A stretch of 34,081 nucleotides of DNA from a virus. The position numbers and the translations under genes are program-made. The stretch spans positions 1 to 34,081 of the IMG/VR virus record IMGVR_UViG_3300013285_000044; one strand, given 5' to 3'. Each line of letters opens with the position of its first letter. The first letter of the stretch is position 1. Shown in pieces: positions 7,584 to 15,535 of the stretch. The notes under the pieces were generated by a model. It worked only from the letters and a program-made list of their open reading frames with translations. It was not told where the DNA came from and ran no database searches.

Positions 7584-10487
7584 TTATGCTCCTTGTGGGG
7601 GTGTTGGTTGGGGTGCTACTGCTTGTTGTTCTTGCATTTGAGCTATCTGTTGCTGATGAGCTTGATCTGCTTGCTGTAAACCTTGGACATGCTCTTGCTG
7701 GGATTGTTGCAATCCCATAGCGTGCTCTTGAGCTGTTTGTTGTAATCCTTGGGCATGTTGCTCTTGGGCACGTTGAACCTCTAATTGATGCTGTACTTGT
7801 TGCGCTTGTTGCTCAAAAGATTGTTGTTGTACTGCCAAACCATGTTGACGAATGTCTGCGTTAGCCGCGTTGATTGCTTCCATAGCAGAGGCATTTTGTT
7901 CAGCATCTAAGGCAACTTGCTGTTGGCTCATTTGTGCTTTGGCATTAATCATTGCAACACGCTCTTTAGCGGCATTATTGATGTTAGCCATTGCCACATT
8001 GGTTGCATTACGCTGATTGTCAATGTTGGTTTGTGTAGAGTACTTAACTTGTAATTCTTGAACATCTTGTTGCAACTCAGCCACCCGAATCTTAAAGTTT
8101 TCTTGGGCTTCTTGTAGTTCAGCTTGCAATTTAGCTTGCGATTCTTGTGATTTACGCTGAGTTTCAGCCATCTGAGTTTTCATCAATACATGAGCTGTTG
8201 GGTCAGCCAAAGCTTGCATTTCAATCTGTTGCTGCTGTGCTTGTTGGGCTTTTTGGGCTAATTGCTGGATAACTGGCATAAATGACGCAAATTCTTGTTG
8301 ACTTTGCTGAGAAACCAGTTGTGCGGCAATTGCAAGAGCTTGTTGGCTTTCTTTATCCAATGTACGCTCTTCATTTAACTTCAATGTGTCTTTTCCACCC
8401 GAGGCTTCTGCCACATAATTGCGCATAGATTGCAAATAATGCAACGAAATATGTTGCTGAATGTGTTGCAAAAGATTAGAAATAAATGCGGGTCCAATAA
8501 CAGGGCTTCCACCATAATTTGGGTCAACCGCAAAGATTAAATGGGTTCTAATGTGAGCCAAATGATCTTGATCGGGGAAAGCGGCAGCCATTCTGCCCAT
8601 AACCATGGAAACATTTTCCAAAGCGGGGTTAGATTCCACCACACCATTGGGGCTTGGCAGAATTTCTTGAATATTTGGTACTTTGAGCTGTTTAAGGATG
8701 CGTAAATGGGCTTCACGCATGTCATAAAGCTGTGGCGCGCTGTTTGCAAGCTGTAAAATCGCTTGTGCTTGAGCCAAACGCTGAGTTTCTGAAAAAATAT
8801 TAGGGTCAGAGACTGGTCTAATGTCATTATTGGTCGCAAAATCACGAATTTCGATCTCTTCACCAGAGCCATTGTTCATTTCTTCCAAGTACCAATGGTT
8901 GATACGAGATAAAATGGCTAAAGACTTGGCTTGTGAACGATGTAACCTAGCGTGAATGCTTGAAAATACCTTGGCACCTTGCTCAATCAATGCTTGAGTG
9001 GTTCCAACTGGAGCATTTGCGTTAATATCACCAATTTTTTCTTCAGAGGTGGTGACTACACCCTTGGCTGCGGCTGTTAACCAACCTAAAAGGTTAAATA
9101 GAACAGACGATGGTTGGTTAAATGGCAACGGCATTGCCAATTTACGCACATCATCAACGCCAGGAGCGCCTTCAATTTCTACTACTTGGGTTGGCTCAAT
9201 TCGGTCACTTTGACCGCCGATGCGACCACCCTTGAGTTTAAGCATTGTCTGGCTGTTGTTAATATGTGCTGCATCCAACAGAGCGCGTAAAGAGCCAGTA
9301 AGAGCGGCAGCGAGACCGCCAATAAGATGAGGAAGACCAATTGCATAAGCACCCCTCCAAGGAATGAACTTAAATTCAACGTACCAGTCCAACTTCTCAA
9401 GTTTTTCATCGCCATATGCCCAGTTTCTGTAAAGTGCCAATACTTTAGAAGTTGAATCATCAACCGTTAAAATGTATGGAGCACGCTTTCCTTCGGTTTC
9501 ATTATCGTCATCTAAACGTAGAAAGCAAGTGATTTCATAAACTCGGCGCACACCATCCACATTCTTGGATGGTTTTGTAATACCTTCAATTTTGTCGTTG
9601 GCTTTTTTAGACTGGCTTTGTTGGTCTGTTTCTATGTCAGAAATGTAATTGGTATCAATGTCACGATAGATACCTTGATCTACTCGTTGCTTAAAGATAT
9701 CTTCTGTAATATCTTGAATTTCAGTAACACGAGCAGAAGTGTAAAAATTGGTTGAGGCATAAGGCAACAAAATGTTGTCAATAGGTACCCATTCAGTAGT
9801 CGGACGCTTGAGCTCATAGTCATAACGCCATTTGAGATATTGTGATCCGCCTAGTGGCAGTTGAGTGAGCATTTGCTCCATCTCATCACGATACTCTGGA
9901 ATTTGTTCGGTTAACTGCCAGTTAAGGAAGTTAACTTTTCGATCAGCTATTTCACTACGCTCTTTGTTGTCACCACCAAAAATTTGTGATTTTACAATGC
10001 CATCTGATGGCAATAGTTCACGAGAGGCTGACGCAGCAAAGTCAACGCAGGACTCTGCCATAACAGGGTGAACGACTTTAGAGGCTCCATCAAAGGTTGC
10101 GCCTCCAGGCGCGTCCTTACCTAAACCGGTACGGCGTAATCCATCTTCATACTGCTTATCTCGTTCTTTGCGAGCTTCACGATCTACTTCAATTAAATCT
10201 AAAAATTCAAAAGAAAGGTCATCTAAAGTACCTTCATCAAATTCTTCTGCCAAGTTGGCGTAGAATTCTGGATCTTTAAGCGGACCTTCTGTGGGCGTTA
10301 AGTTGACAATAACAGAGCCATCTTCTTGCTCAATGATATCGTCTTGGATATTCATTTCATCATCAAGACCTAAAGCATCTGTATAAGAATCAATTTCTTC
10401 ATCACTTAACTCAATATCTTTATTGGAATCGTCCAATGAAGATAGATTGGCTCCTGTTTGAATAGGAAGTTGTGGTGCTTGTGCCAT
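7584..10487 (-). CDS. Portal protein with long Gln-rich C-terminal coiled coil
   Basis: The protein has 967 residues. The N-terminus is acidic and disordered (about 1-85). The core at about 90-640 reads as a portal: VDREARKERDKQYEDGLRRTG, PVMAESCVDFAASASRELLP, GGSQYLKWRYDYELKRPTTEW, GLPHLIGGLAAALTGSLRALLDAA and APVGTTQALIEQGAKVFSSI. Residues about 700-967 form a Gln/Ala-rich coiled coil with late repeats of the type QEHAMGLQQSQQEHVQGLQQ. Portals form the dodecameric DNA gateway of the head and dock the terminase. The C-terminal tail resembles the long barrel of P22-like portals, suggesting a short-tailed virion, but that is tentative. The coding frame is intact. Confidence 0.88.
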   Translation of the reverse strand: MAQAPQLPIQTGANLSSLDDSNKDIELSDEEIDSYTDALGLDDEMNIQDDIIEQEDGSVIVNLTPTEGPLKDPEFYANLAEEFDEGTLDDLSFEFLDLIEVDREARKERDKQYEDGLRRTGLGKDAPGGATFDGASKVVHPVMAESCVDFAASASRELLPSDGIVKSQIFGGDNKERSEIADRKVNFLNWQLTEQIPEYRDEMEQMLTQLPLGGSQYLKWRYDYELKRPTTEWVPIDNILLPYASTNFYTSARVTEIQDITEDIFKQRVDQGIYRDIDTNYISDIETDQQSQSKKANDKIEGITKPSKNVDGVRRVYEITCFLRLDDDNETEGKRAPYILTVDDSTSKVLALYRNWAYGDEKLEKLDWYVEFKFIPWRGAYAIGLPHLIGGLAAALTGSLRALLDAAHINNSQTMLKLKGGRIGGQSDRIEPTQVVEIEGAPGVDDVRKLAMPLPFNQPSSVLFNLLGWLTAAAKGVVTTSEEKIGDINANAPVGTTQALIEQGAKVFSSIHARLHRSQAKSLAILSRINHWYLEEMNNGSGEEIEIRDFATNNDIRPVSDPNIFSETQRLAQAQAILQLANSAPQLYDMREAHLRILKQLKVPNIQEILPSPNGVVESNPALENVSMVMGRMAAAFPDQDHLAHIRTHLIFAVDPNYGGSPVIGPAFISNLLQHIQQHISLHYLQSMRNYVAEASGGKDTLKLNEERTLDKESQQALAIAAQLVSQQSQQEFASFMPVIQQLAQKAQQAQQQQIEMQALADPTAHVLMKTQMAETQRKSQESQAKLQAELQEAQENFKIRVAELQQDVQELQVKYSTQTNIDNQRNATNVAMANINNAAKERVAMINAKAQMSQQQVALDAEQNASAMEAINAANADIRQHGLAVQQQSFEQQAQQVQHQLEVQRAQEQHAQGLQQTAQEHAMGLQQSQQEHVQGLQQADQAHQQQIAQMQEQQAVAPQPTPPQGA

Positions 10488-10490
10488 TAA

Positions 10491-11390
10491 TTATTTTCCA
10501 GAAATGTGTTTTTGAATTAGCATTTTGCTAATATCTTTAAATGGTTTTACTTTGCCACCTTTTTTAAAACCAACAGCGTTGCCCATTGTATCAACATTTG
10601 GCATTTGTGCTGGATCTTGTGGTGCATCTTTATCAATCACAGGAATCGGAGGAGGCGGAACGGGGTTATGGTACGCATCCCGAATAGTATTTAAAAGTTC
10701 AGTATTTTTTGGATGACCAACATATTGCATGTTAGCTTTCATCGATTCTACATATTGTGGACTAGTTTGTTTGTCTTCGCTAACCCCAGTACCAAACCAA
10801 TATTTTGATGGGTCGCCACCAAATTGTTTTGCTTTTGCATGTGCATCATAAACCGCTGGTCCGAATCCAGCGGCTGCAGGATCATAGCCTTCTTTTACAA
10901 GGTTACGATAAATTTCTAAAGACTTAGGATCTCGGTAGTTAAACTGGTTATATCCAAGATCAGTTCTACCTTCTTTAAATACCATTGCAGCTAATTGTTC
11001 TGGTGAAAGCTGGGGAACCCCATGTTTTTCACCTGCACGCATAACACTAATCCAATTTTTTAACTCATTGGCGTTTATTTCACTTGGCAGGGTTTCTAAA
11101 CCTTCTTTTGTGGTGTGCTTTGGAATGGTTCCTCGGCGATAATATTTTACTGGTGCTGGATCTTGAAAATAATAAAACTCTGGTTTTCCATGATACATTG
11201 GCATTTGAACATCTTCTGGCAAATCTTTTGGTGCCATTTTACCATTGCCTAATCCCGATGTAGCACCCATTGCCAACGCAGCATTCATTGTTGCTGTAGG
11301 TGGTAGTGTTTTGCCACCAGCTTGCATATGAGGAATGCCAGCCTGCTCAAGAATCATCTGAGTGGGAGTTTTAATAAGGGAGAGCGTCAT
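10491..11390 (-). CDS. Virion-associated protein with possible lysozyme-like domain
   Basis: The protein has 299 residues, starting MTLSLIKTPTQMILEQAGIP. The middle (about 120-200) has a transglycosylase-like phrase, LSPEQLAAMVFKEGRTDLGYNQF, in which the Glu of KEGR could be catalytic, followed by YDPAAAGFGPAVYDAHAKA. The C-terminus ends with a Gly-Lys patch (GFKKGGKVKPFKDI) often seen in phage virion proteins. It is the first gene after the motif at 11399-11411 and precedes the portal. An internal peptidoglycan-opening virion protein is plausible but unproven. Confidence 0.5.
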   Translation of the reverse strand: MTLSLIKTPTQMILEQAGIPHMQAGGKTLPPTATMNAALAMGATSGLGNGKMAPKDLPEDVQMPMYHGKPEFYYFQDPAPVKYYRRGTIPKHTTKEGLETLPSEINANELKNWISVMRAGEKHGVPQLSPEQLAAMVFKEGRTDLGYNQFNYRDPKSLEIYRNLVKEGYDPAAAGFGPAVYDAHAKAKQFGGDPSKYWFGTGVSEDKQTSPQYVESMKANMQYVGHPKNTELLNTIRDAYHNPVPPPPIPVIDKDAPQDPAQMPNVDTMGNAVGFKKGGKVKPFKDISKMLIQKHISGK

Positions 11391-11398
11391 ATCTATAA

Positions 11399-11411
11399 CT
11401 ACTTATGCAAA
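11399..11411 (-). promoter_or_regulatory. TTTGCATAAGTAG motif, copy 3 (candidate phage promoter)
   Basis: This is an exact minus-strand 13-mer ending 8 nt before the ATG at 11390. It sits in the short gap between the terminase stop and the next gene. It would start the portal transcription unit. Confidence 0.65.
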
Positions 11412-11429
11412 ATAGCTTGTATGTTCGCC

Positions 11430-12872
11430 CTAAACTGCATAGGGGTTATAACGTTTCTTATTTCGATCGTCAGCGTAGTCCATATCTCGAGTTGGAAGCA
11501 AATCAAGCTGGATCCATCCAGAATCACGCAGGACACGCAATGCTTGGGACAAAACGTCCACATAGTCATCATGCCCACCAGACTCTGGAAACGAACACAC
11601 TTGCCGTATAAAGCGTTTTGCCCATGGTGCTACCTCGCCAGGTTTGTCGGGATCTTCTGGAATGTAGACTTTACCTTTGGCAATCAGCGGTGCCACAATG
11701 TTAATACGTTGGACTTTATCCGCTCTGCCAGGGTTGTAACCCCGCACAGGAACACCAGATCCTTGAAGTTCTTGAATCAGCGAAATACCAGCCGACTTGT
11801 CTTCCATCAAAATAAGGTCTGCCTTACGCCCCTTGGCAAACTCATTGTCTGAGCCATACACCACTTCTTTAAAATCGTTGATCACTTTACGGCGTAGCTC
11901 TGGGTAACCTAAATGCTGATCCCACGCATCTAAGAGGATAATTGCTGTACCAATGTCCACCGACTCAAAAATACCGAACACACCGCACGCTGTTGGGTCG
12001 TTGGCGGTTTTCTCTGAGGTAGCGGGGTCGTAACTAGCAATTACATACTCAAGCACTGGAGACGGCTTTTTGGCTGGCCATGTTTTAAACCAGCGCCGTT
12101 TAACAATACCCGCATCTTCTGGATCCAAAATAGCGCCATAGATCTCTTGCTTACCGAGGTCGGTGCCTTCATAAGTTTCGAGCGCTTTAAAAAACGAAGA
12201 CGATAGGTTGGCTCGGTTCTCATAGGAGCTGGCGTTGACTACGAATACATCACCACCCACCTTACCTTCGTTCAGATCCACGATCAGTTCTCGGGGCTTG
12301 GGTGTCGTGGTGATGATCTGCTGGACTCTAGCAATCCGAGGGTCACGCAGACGCATGGTGAATTGCGCTTGATCCCAGGCATCGTCCAAATAGTCGAACG
12401 CGGCTAACTCGTCATACCAGCCACCATGGAATTGCTTACCACGATAACGCTCTGGTTCGGAGGCTGGGATACCTTGGATGATGGAGCCATTCTTAAGCGT
12501 AATCTCAAACAACGATTTGTTGTAAGTCTCAATCAATTCTGGCGGGATGATGTTTAAAAGACCAGAGTCTCCCTCAAAGCAGGTCGCCCTAATGTCGTTG
12601 GAGGTTGGCGCTGTGACCAACCAGCGTGTGCCACTGAACTGGGCTGCCCGCTGTCCAATCCAATTCGAAGCGGTGTAGGTCTTACCAGCGCCACGCCCCG
12701 CCAACATGAGCATGATGTCATACTCGCCATCCTCTGGCTCACGCTGATGCTTGAGTGCTTGTACTTCCCAGCGGATCTGCCAGAGCGCAAGAGCTAGTTG
12801 ATCTTTAGGCCAGTGTTGTCGTTTTGCTGCAAAGCTGGCAAGCAGCTTTTCTTGAATTGCGTTTAATGCCAT
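11430..12872 (-). CDS. terL: Large terminase subunit (ATPase and nuclease)
   Basis: The protein has 480 residues. The packaging ATPase shows Walker A LAGRGAGKT at 57-65, Walker B GGWYDELAAF at 150-159 and the coupling motif IITTTPKP at 186-193. The RNase H-like nuclease shows SYDPATSEK with Asp282, LILMEDKSAG with Asp358 and GGHDDYVDV with Asp435/436. All expected catalytic residues are present and no intein interrupts the gene. The start overlaps the end of the Hint gene by 10 nt. The enzyme cuts phage DNA and pumps it through the portal. Confidence 0.95.
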   Translation of the reverse strand: MALNAIQEKLLASFAAKRQHWPKDQLALALWQIRWEVQALKHQREPEDGEYDIMLMLAGRGAGKTYTASNWIGQRAAQFSGTRWLVTAPTSNDIRATCFEGDSGLLNIIPPELIETYNKSLFEITLKNGSIIQGIPASEPERYRGKQFHGGWYDELAAFDYLDDAWDQAQFTMRLRDPRIARVQQIITTTPKPRELIVDLNEGKVGGDVFVVNASSYENRANLSSSFFKALETYEGTDLGKQEIYGAILDPEDAGIVKRRWFKTWPAKKPSPVLEYVIASYDPATSEKTANDPTACGVFGIFESVDIGTAIILLDAWDQHLGYPELRRKVINDFKEVVYGSDNEFAKGRKADLILMEDKSAGISLIQELQGSGVPVRGYNPGRADKVQRINIVAPLIAKGKVYIPEDPDKPGEVAPWAKRFIRQVCSFPESGGHDDYVDVLSQALRVLRDSGWIQLDLLPTRDMDYADDRNKKRYNPYAV

Positions 12873-13843
12873 ATTGGTAGAAATCCCTGACCGACCACAA
12901 ACGGCGCATCTGTTTCGATGTGTACTGTGGGCGTGGGATCTATTCTCTCCACTTTAGTTATCATGCGGCGCTTATGACCCTTGATACCCTTTTTGGTTTG
13001 TTGCTTGGGGTGCAACTGGATATCGGTCTTAAACGTAAGTTGGTGCGTGAGCGATAAACGGTTATCAAACACATAGCTCTTCATTCCCAGCGATTCACAG
13101 ATCGATTGCAATGTAATCAGAAACCGCAAGTCACGGGAGTAGACAAGGAACCGATCTAGGCGTGAGTTGTAACATCCTGGTTTCATCGCAACAATCCCCT
13201 TGAGGAACTCAATCCGCTGTTCGATACTGCCGAAGGTGTACTCGATGGGTATTGTGGTGGGGACTGTTGGATAACGGGTTAAAAATGATACGTTAATCGA
13301 TTGTTTGAAGGCTAATAGGTTATTTTTCAACCGTTGCGTAAACCAACCAAGGGCACGGATTTTCTTTTGCACATAGTCAATCCATTCTGGATCAAAGGAA
13401 AAGACCACCTTGCCTTTTTGTTTGGCTGCCCACAATCCCACAATGAATGGTGGCACAGGATGATCCTCATAGGGAAAGTGAATCGGATCGGTGTTTTCAA
13501 TCGAGAACACATTCCAGCCTCGCTTATCTTTTAATCCCTTTTCAAGCAAATCGTCTGGTGTGTAATAGCGCTGGATGTAGTGGCGTTTGTATTTACCTTG
13601 GTGCCGGGATTCTCTCTGGCGGTTTCTGGTGGTGAACGCTGGAAACCGAGTGTGTTGGTCGACTTCCAGATAAACCCCATCTTTTAACTGCACATCAAAC
13701 ATCTGGGTTGGGGTGTAGTGCTGAATGGTTTTAATCGGTAGTGGATAGCCATCCCACGAAAAGACATAGTCCTTTGTAGTTAACTGACCCGCCAGTTTCC
13801 AGCCTCCCAATACGGGGACTGGAGTGTTACTTGCTATTCCCAA
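12863..13843 (-). CDS. Stand-alone intein-like Hint protein with degenerate LAGLIDADG region
   Basis: The protein has 326 residues from a TTG start. The N-terminal splicing block reads ASNTPVPVLGGWKLAGQ (4-20) and block B reads VYLEVDQHTRFPAF (57-70). The C-terminal block is VHIETDAPFVVGQGFLPIWH (307-326). The last His is present, but the following Asn needed for splicing is replaced by the stop codon. Between the blocks lies a LAGLIDADG-like region whose acidic positions look lost: FIVGLWAAKQKG (133-144) and FLKGIVAMKPG (213-223). It overlaps the upstream gene by 17 nt and terL by 10 nt, so it is translated alone rather than inside an extein. It may be a domesticated intein or a Hint protease. 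The frame is long and intact, which argues against simple decay. Confidence 0.75.
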   Translation of the reverse strand: MGIASNTPVPVLGGWKLAGQLTTKDYVFSWDGYPLPIKTIQHYTPTQMFDVQLKDGVYLEVDQHTRFPAFTTRNRQRESRHQGKYKRHYIQRYYTPDDLLEKGLKDKRGWNVFSIENTDPIHFPYEDHPVPPFIVGLWAAKQKGKVVFSFDPEWIDYVQKKIRALGWFTQRLKNNLLAFKQSINVSFLTRYPTVPTTIPIEYTFGSIEQRIEFLKGIVAMKPGCYNSRLDRFLVYSRDLRFLITLQSICESLGMKSYVFDNRLSLTHQLTFKTDIQLHPKQQTKKGIKGHKRRMITKVERIDPTPTVHIETDAPFVVGQGFLPIWH

Positions 13844-14117
13844 TGGTATTCTCTTTGATTACCCAATTATCTAACCACTGGTTCATAGGTGAGCGGATTC
13901 TGTTTTGAATTGTAATGGGTAGCTTTCTTACATCAACAAACGCATTTACTTTTAATCGAAACTTTAAATAATCAAGGGTGGCTTTATCAAAGATACTCGC
14001 TGGCACATCAACTGAATCAAAGAAGTCTTTAGAACACAGCAGTACCCTCATGCCTCCAATCTCCTTGTTGGGCTTTTCAAGAATGCCCTTGATTTGGTAA
14101 ACATATAGCTTAGACAT
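13827..14117 (-). CDS. Hypothetical protein upstream of the Hint gene
   Basis: The protein has 96 residues, starting MSKLYVYQIKGILEKPNKEI, a mixed alpha/beta composition with one Cys (VLLCSKDFF). Its start overlaps the end of the upstream gene and its end overlaps the Hint gene, so three genes are tightly coupled. No family is recognised. It could be the remnant N-terminal flank of a former Hint host protein, since the Hint frame begins where it ends. Confidence 0.55.
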   Translation of the reverse strand: MSKLYVYQIKGILEKPNKEIGGMRVLLCSKDFFDSVDVPASIFDKATLDYLKFRLKVNAFVDVRKLPITIQNRIRSPMNQWLDNWVIKENTIGNSK

Positions 14118-14364
14118 GGGTTGGCACCATTTTGAACACCCGAGGCAGCTTCCCAGCTTGCCGTCGTTTTTTACACTTCGCTGCTCTATCTCGTTCTAAT
14201 GCCTTTTCAAATGCTTCTTTATAAAGCCAGCGTTCTCCACGAAAACCATTGGCAAGCACATCCGAGCGATAGTTGTAGAAGAATAGCTGACCTTTGCCAG
14301 AGGCTTCTGAACAAGCATCACCAAGTTTAAAAGGCAGGTTTGTTTTGGGATTAAGTCTTTTCAT
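14110..14364 (-). CDS. Small basic protein, first gene of the terminase unit
   Basis: The protein has 84 residues from the ATG at 14364, starting MKRLNPKTNLPFKLGDACSE. The farther in-frame start at 14403 is rejected because it lies upstream of the conserved motif at 14369-14381. The pattern NPKTNLPFKLGD followed by FFYNYRSDVLANGF and RWLYKEAFEKA resembles small proteins found beside, or as the N-terminal part of, phage HNH endonucleases. The C-terminus is highly basic (KCKKRRQAGK). A DNA-binding role is possible; the function is unknown. Confidence 0.6.
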   Translation of the reverse strand: MKRLNPKTNLPFKLGDACSEASGKGQLFFYNYRSDVLANGFRGERWLYKEAFEKALERDRAAKCKKRRQAGKLPRVFKMVPTHV

Positions 14365-14368
14365 ACAT

Positions 14369-14381
14369 CTACTTATGCAAA
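14369..14381 (-). promoter_or_regulatory. TTTGCATAAGTAG motif, copy 4 (candidate phage promoter)
   Basis: This is an exact minus-strand 13-mer ending 4 nt before the ATG at 14364. It is the outermost minus-strand copy, facing away from the central non-coding hub, and would start the terminase unit. As at 7335, the geometry predicts a leaderless message. Confidence 0.65.
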
Positions 14382-14424
14382 CTCTATACACTGACCGCCC
14401 CAAATTGTTGCATTCATCGTAGTT

Positions 14425-14656
14425 CTATACAGAGGGTGACAGAGCTATCCCATTGATTCCAAAGTAAATTCCACTTTTAAAGACAGGGTATCCATAGAAG
14501 ACAGGGTCAAAACGTATATTACCTCCTATATATCTCTTTTATTTTATTAAATAAATAAATAAATAAACAAAATACTATGGATACTATGGATACCCTGTCT
14601 TTTAAAACAAGAAAGCTATATGGATTAAGGAGTTAGAGGAGACACCCTCTGTATAG
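14425..14656. repeat. Nested dyad element around an AT-rich core
   Basis: The outer arms CTATACAGAGGGTG (14425-14438) and CACCCTCTGTATAG (14643-14656) are perfect reverse complements. The inner arms AGACAGGGTATCCATAG (14481-14497) and CTATGGATACCCTGTCT (14584-14600) are perfect over 17 bp. Both pairs share the same centre, about 14540.5. Extra partial copies of the inner arm occur at 14496-14506 and 14573-14581, and another outer arm lies at 14673-14686. The centre is a run of AAAT units. Candidate roles are replication origin, regulator-binding region or cruciform. Confidence 0.8.
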
Positions 14657-14887
14657 AATCAGACAGGGAAGCCACCCTCTGTATAGCACTCAATGTTGCG
14701 TTGAACCTAGTTCTATACAAGTCTTCTAATAATTTACAAAAAAAATAAAAAATTACAGCGGAAATTTAACAAGCTTGCTTTTGGTTGGAGCCTCCCGCGC
14801 CCAAGCCGCAGGGAGTCGTAAAAGGTGGTGTGGCGTCAAAACAACACCGCCTTGCTTTGTTGCAAGGAAACAACGCAGCAATTTGAC

Positions 14888-15099
14888 AAGTGAGTGAGTG
14901 CTTACTTCCCAGGCTGAAGTGAGTACTCACTTACAAGTTAGTGGCTGCTAACTTGTTGCACTGCAACATAATGCAACGCAACATAATGCTAAGTAAGTAA
15001 GCGCTTACTAACTGCCAGGTTAGTGACTACTAACTTGTTGCAATGCAACATATTGCAACGCAACAATATGCCACGCTGATAATGTTAGTGTTTACTAAC
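14888..15099. repeat. Array of operator-like palindromes
   Basis: Dyads in this stretch are AAGTGAGTGAGTGCTTACTT (14888-14907, imperfect), AAGTGAGTACTCACTT (14917-14932, perfect), AAGTTAG-N6-CTAACTT (14935-14954), AGTAAGCGCTTACT (14996-15009, perfect), GTTAGT-N4-ACTAAC at 15019-15034 and again at 15084-15099. Interleaved are GTTGCA-N-TGCAAC at 14955-14967 and 15037-15049 and CATATTG-N8-CAATATG at 15049-15070. The shared half-site is near GTNAGTNA. This resembles a cluster of binding sites for a dimeric regulator or replication initiator. Confidence 0.75.
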
Positions 15100-15192
15100 T
15101 TAGCAGTTTGGTATGCGTGCGTGAGAGCGTGCTAGAGGATCGGCACAATTTCCAGCAATTGTGACAATGATGCAATGCAACAATATGGCCTT

Positions 15193-15517
15193 AGGGTAAA
15201 CACCTATTGACAATGCAATAGTGTTGTATTCCAGCAACTAAGGGTAAACACCTATTGTTTTGCTGTTAAATTTAATGTATTTTGAGGATCAGATCCCAGG
15301 GTAAACCCTAACGCTCAGATCGCACGCTATGCCATTATTACAATGCATCTAATGCAAGTAGATCAAAGCACAACAAAACACGCCAAAACCCCATTAAATC
15401 GATTGCAGAGGGTTTGCCTAATATTTAAGCAATGGATGACCTAATTATTTTCTAAGGGTTTGCCCTAATAGTAATAGGACAATCAATCTAATATTATATG
15501 AGATAGGGCAATTGTGC
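15193..15517 (+). repeat. Leader module A (duplicated at 16260-16527)
   Basis: Five blocks occur here in the same order as in the leader of the gene at 16550: AGGGTAAACACCTATTGACA (15193-15212, with a 17-nt repeat at 15241-15257), AGGGTAAACCCTAACG (15298-15313), CCAAAACCCCATTAAAT (15383-15399), GAGGGTTTGCCTAA (15408-15421) and ATAGGGCAATTGTGC (15503-15517). A further AGGGTTTGCCCT dyad lies at 15455-15466. The last block is followed by a GGAGGA ribosome-binding site. Duplicated promoter or operator DNA is the simplest reading. Confidence 0.75.
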
Positions 15518-15535
15518 CTATTAACTGGAGGATCT

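Larger units (their letters stand above)
14365..15535 (+). other. 1.2-kb non-coding hub between divergent gene arms
   Basis: No convincing coding frame is present. In order it holds the minus-strand motif (14369-14381), a nested dyad (14425-14656), an AT-rich core with repeated AAAT units (about 14535-14570), a further copy of the outer dyad arm (14673-14686), hairpins GGTGGTGT/ACACCGCC (14824-14851) and CCTTGC/GCAAGG (14850-14867), a palindrome array (14888-15099), and the leader of the first plus-strand gene with AGGGTAAACCC-type elements. Divergent transcription plus dyads and AT-rich DNA suggests a control region and possibly a replication origin; that is inference. Confidence 0.8.

Noticed and set aside
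12860-12875. Programmed frameshift joining the Hint protein to the terminase
   Set aside because: A -1 shift would be needed, but the overlap shows no X-XXY-YYZ slippery sequence, and the terminase has its own well-placed ATG.
15207-15225. TTGACA in leader module A as a complete sigma-70 promoter
   Set aside because: No acceptable -10 box lies 16-18 nt downstream, so it is described only as part of the leader module.
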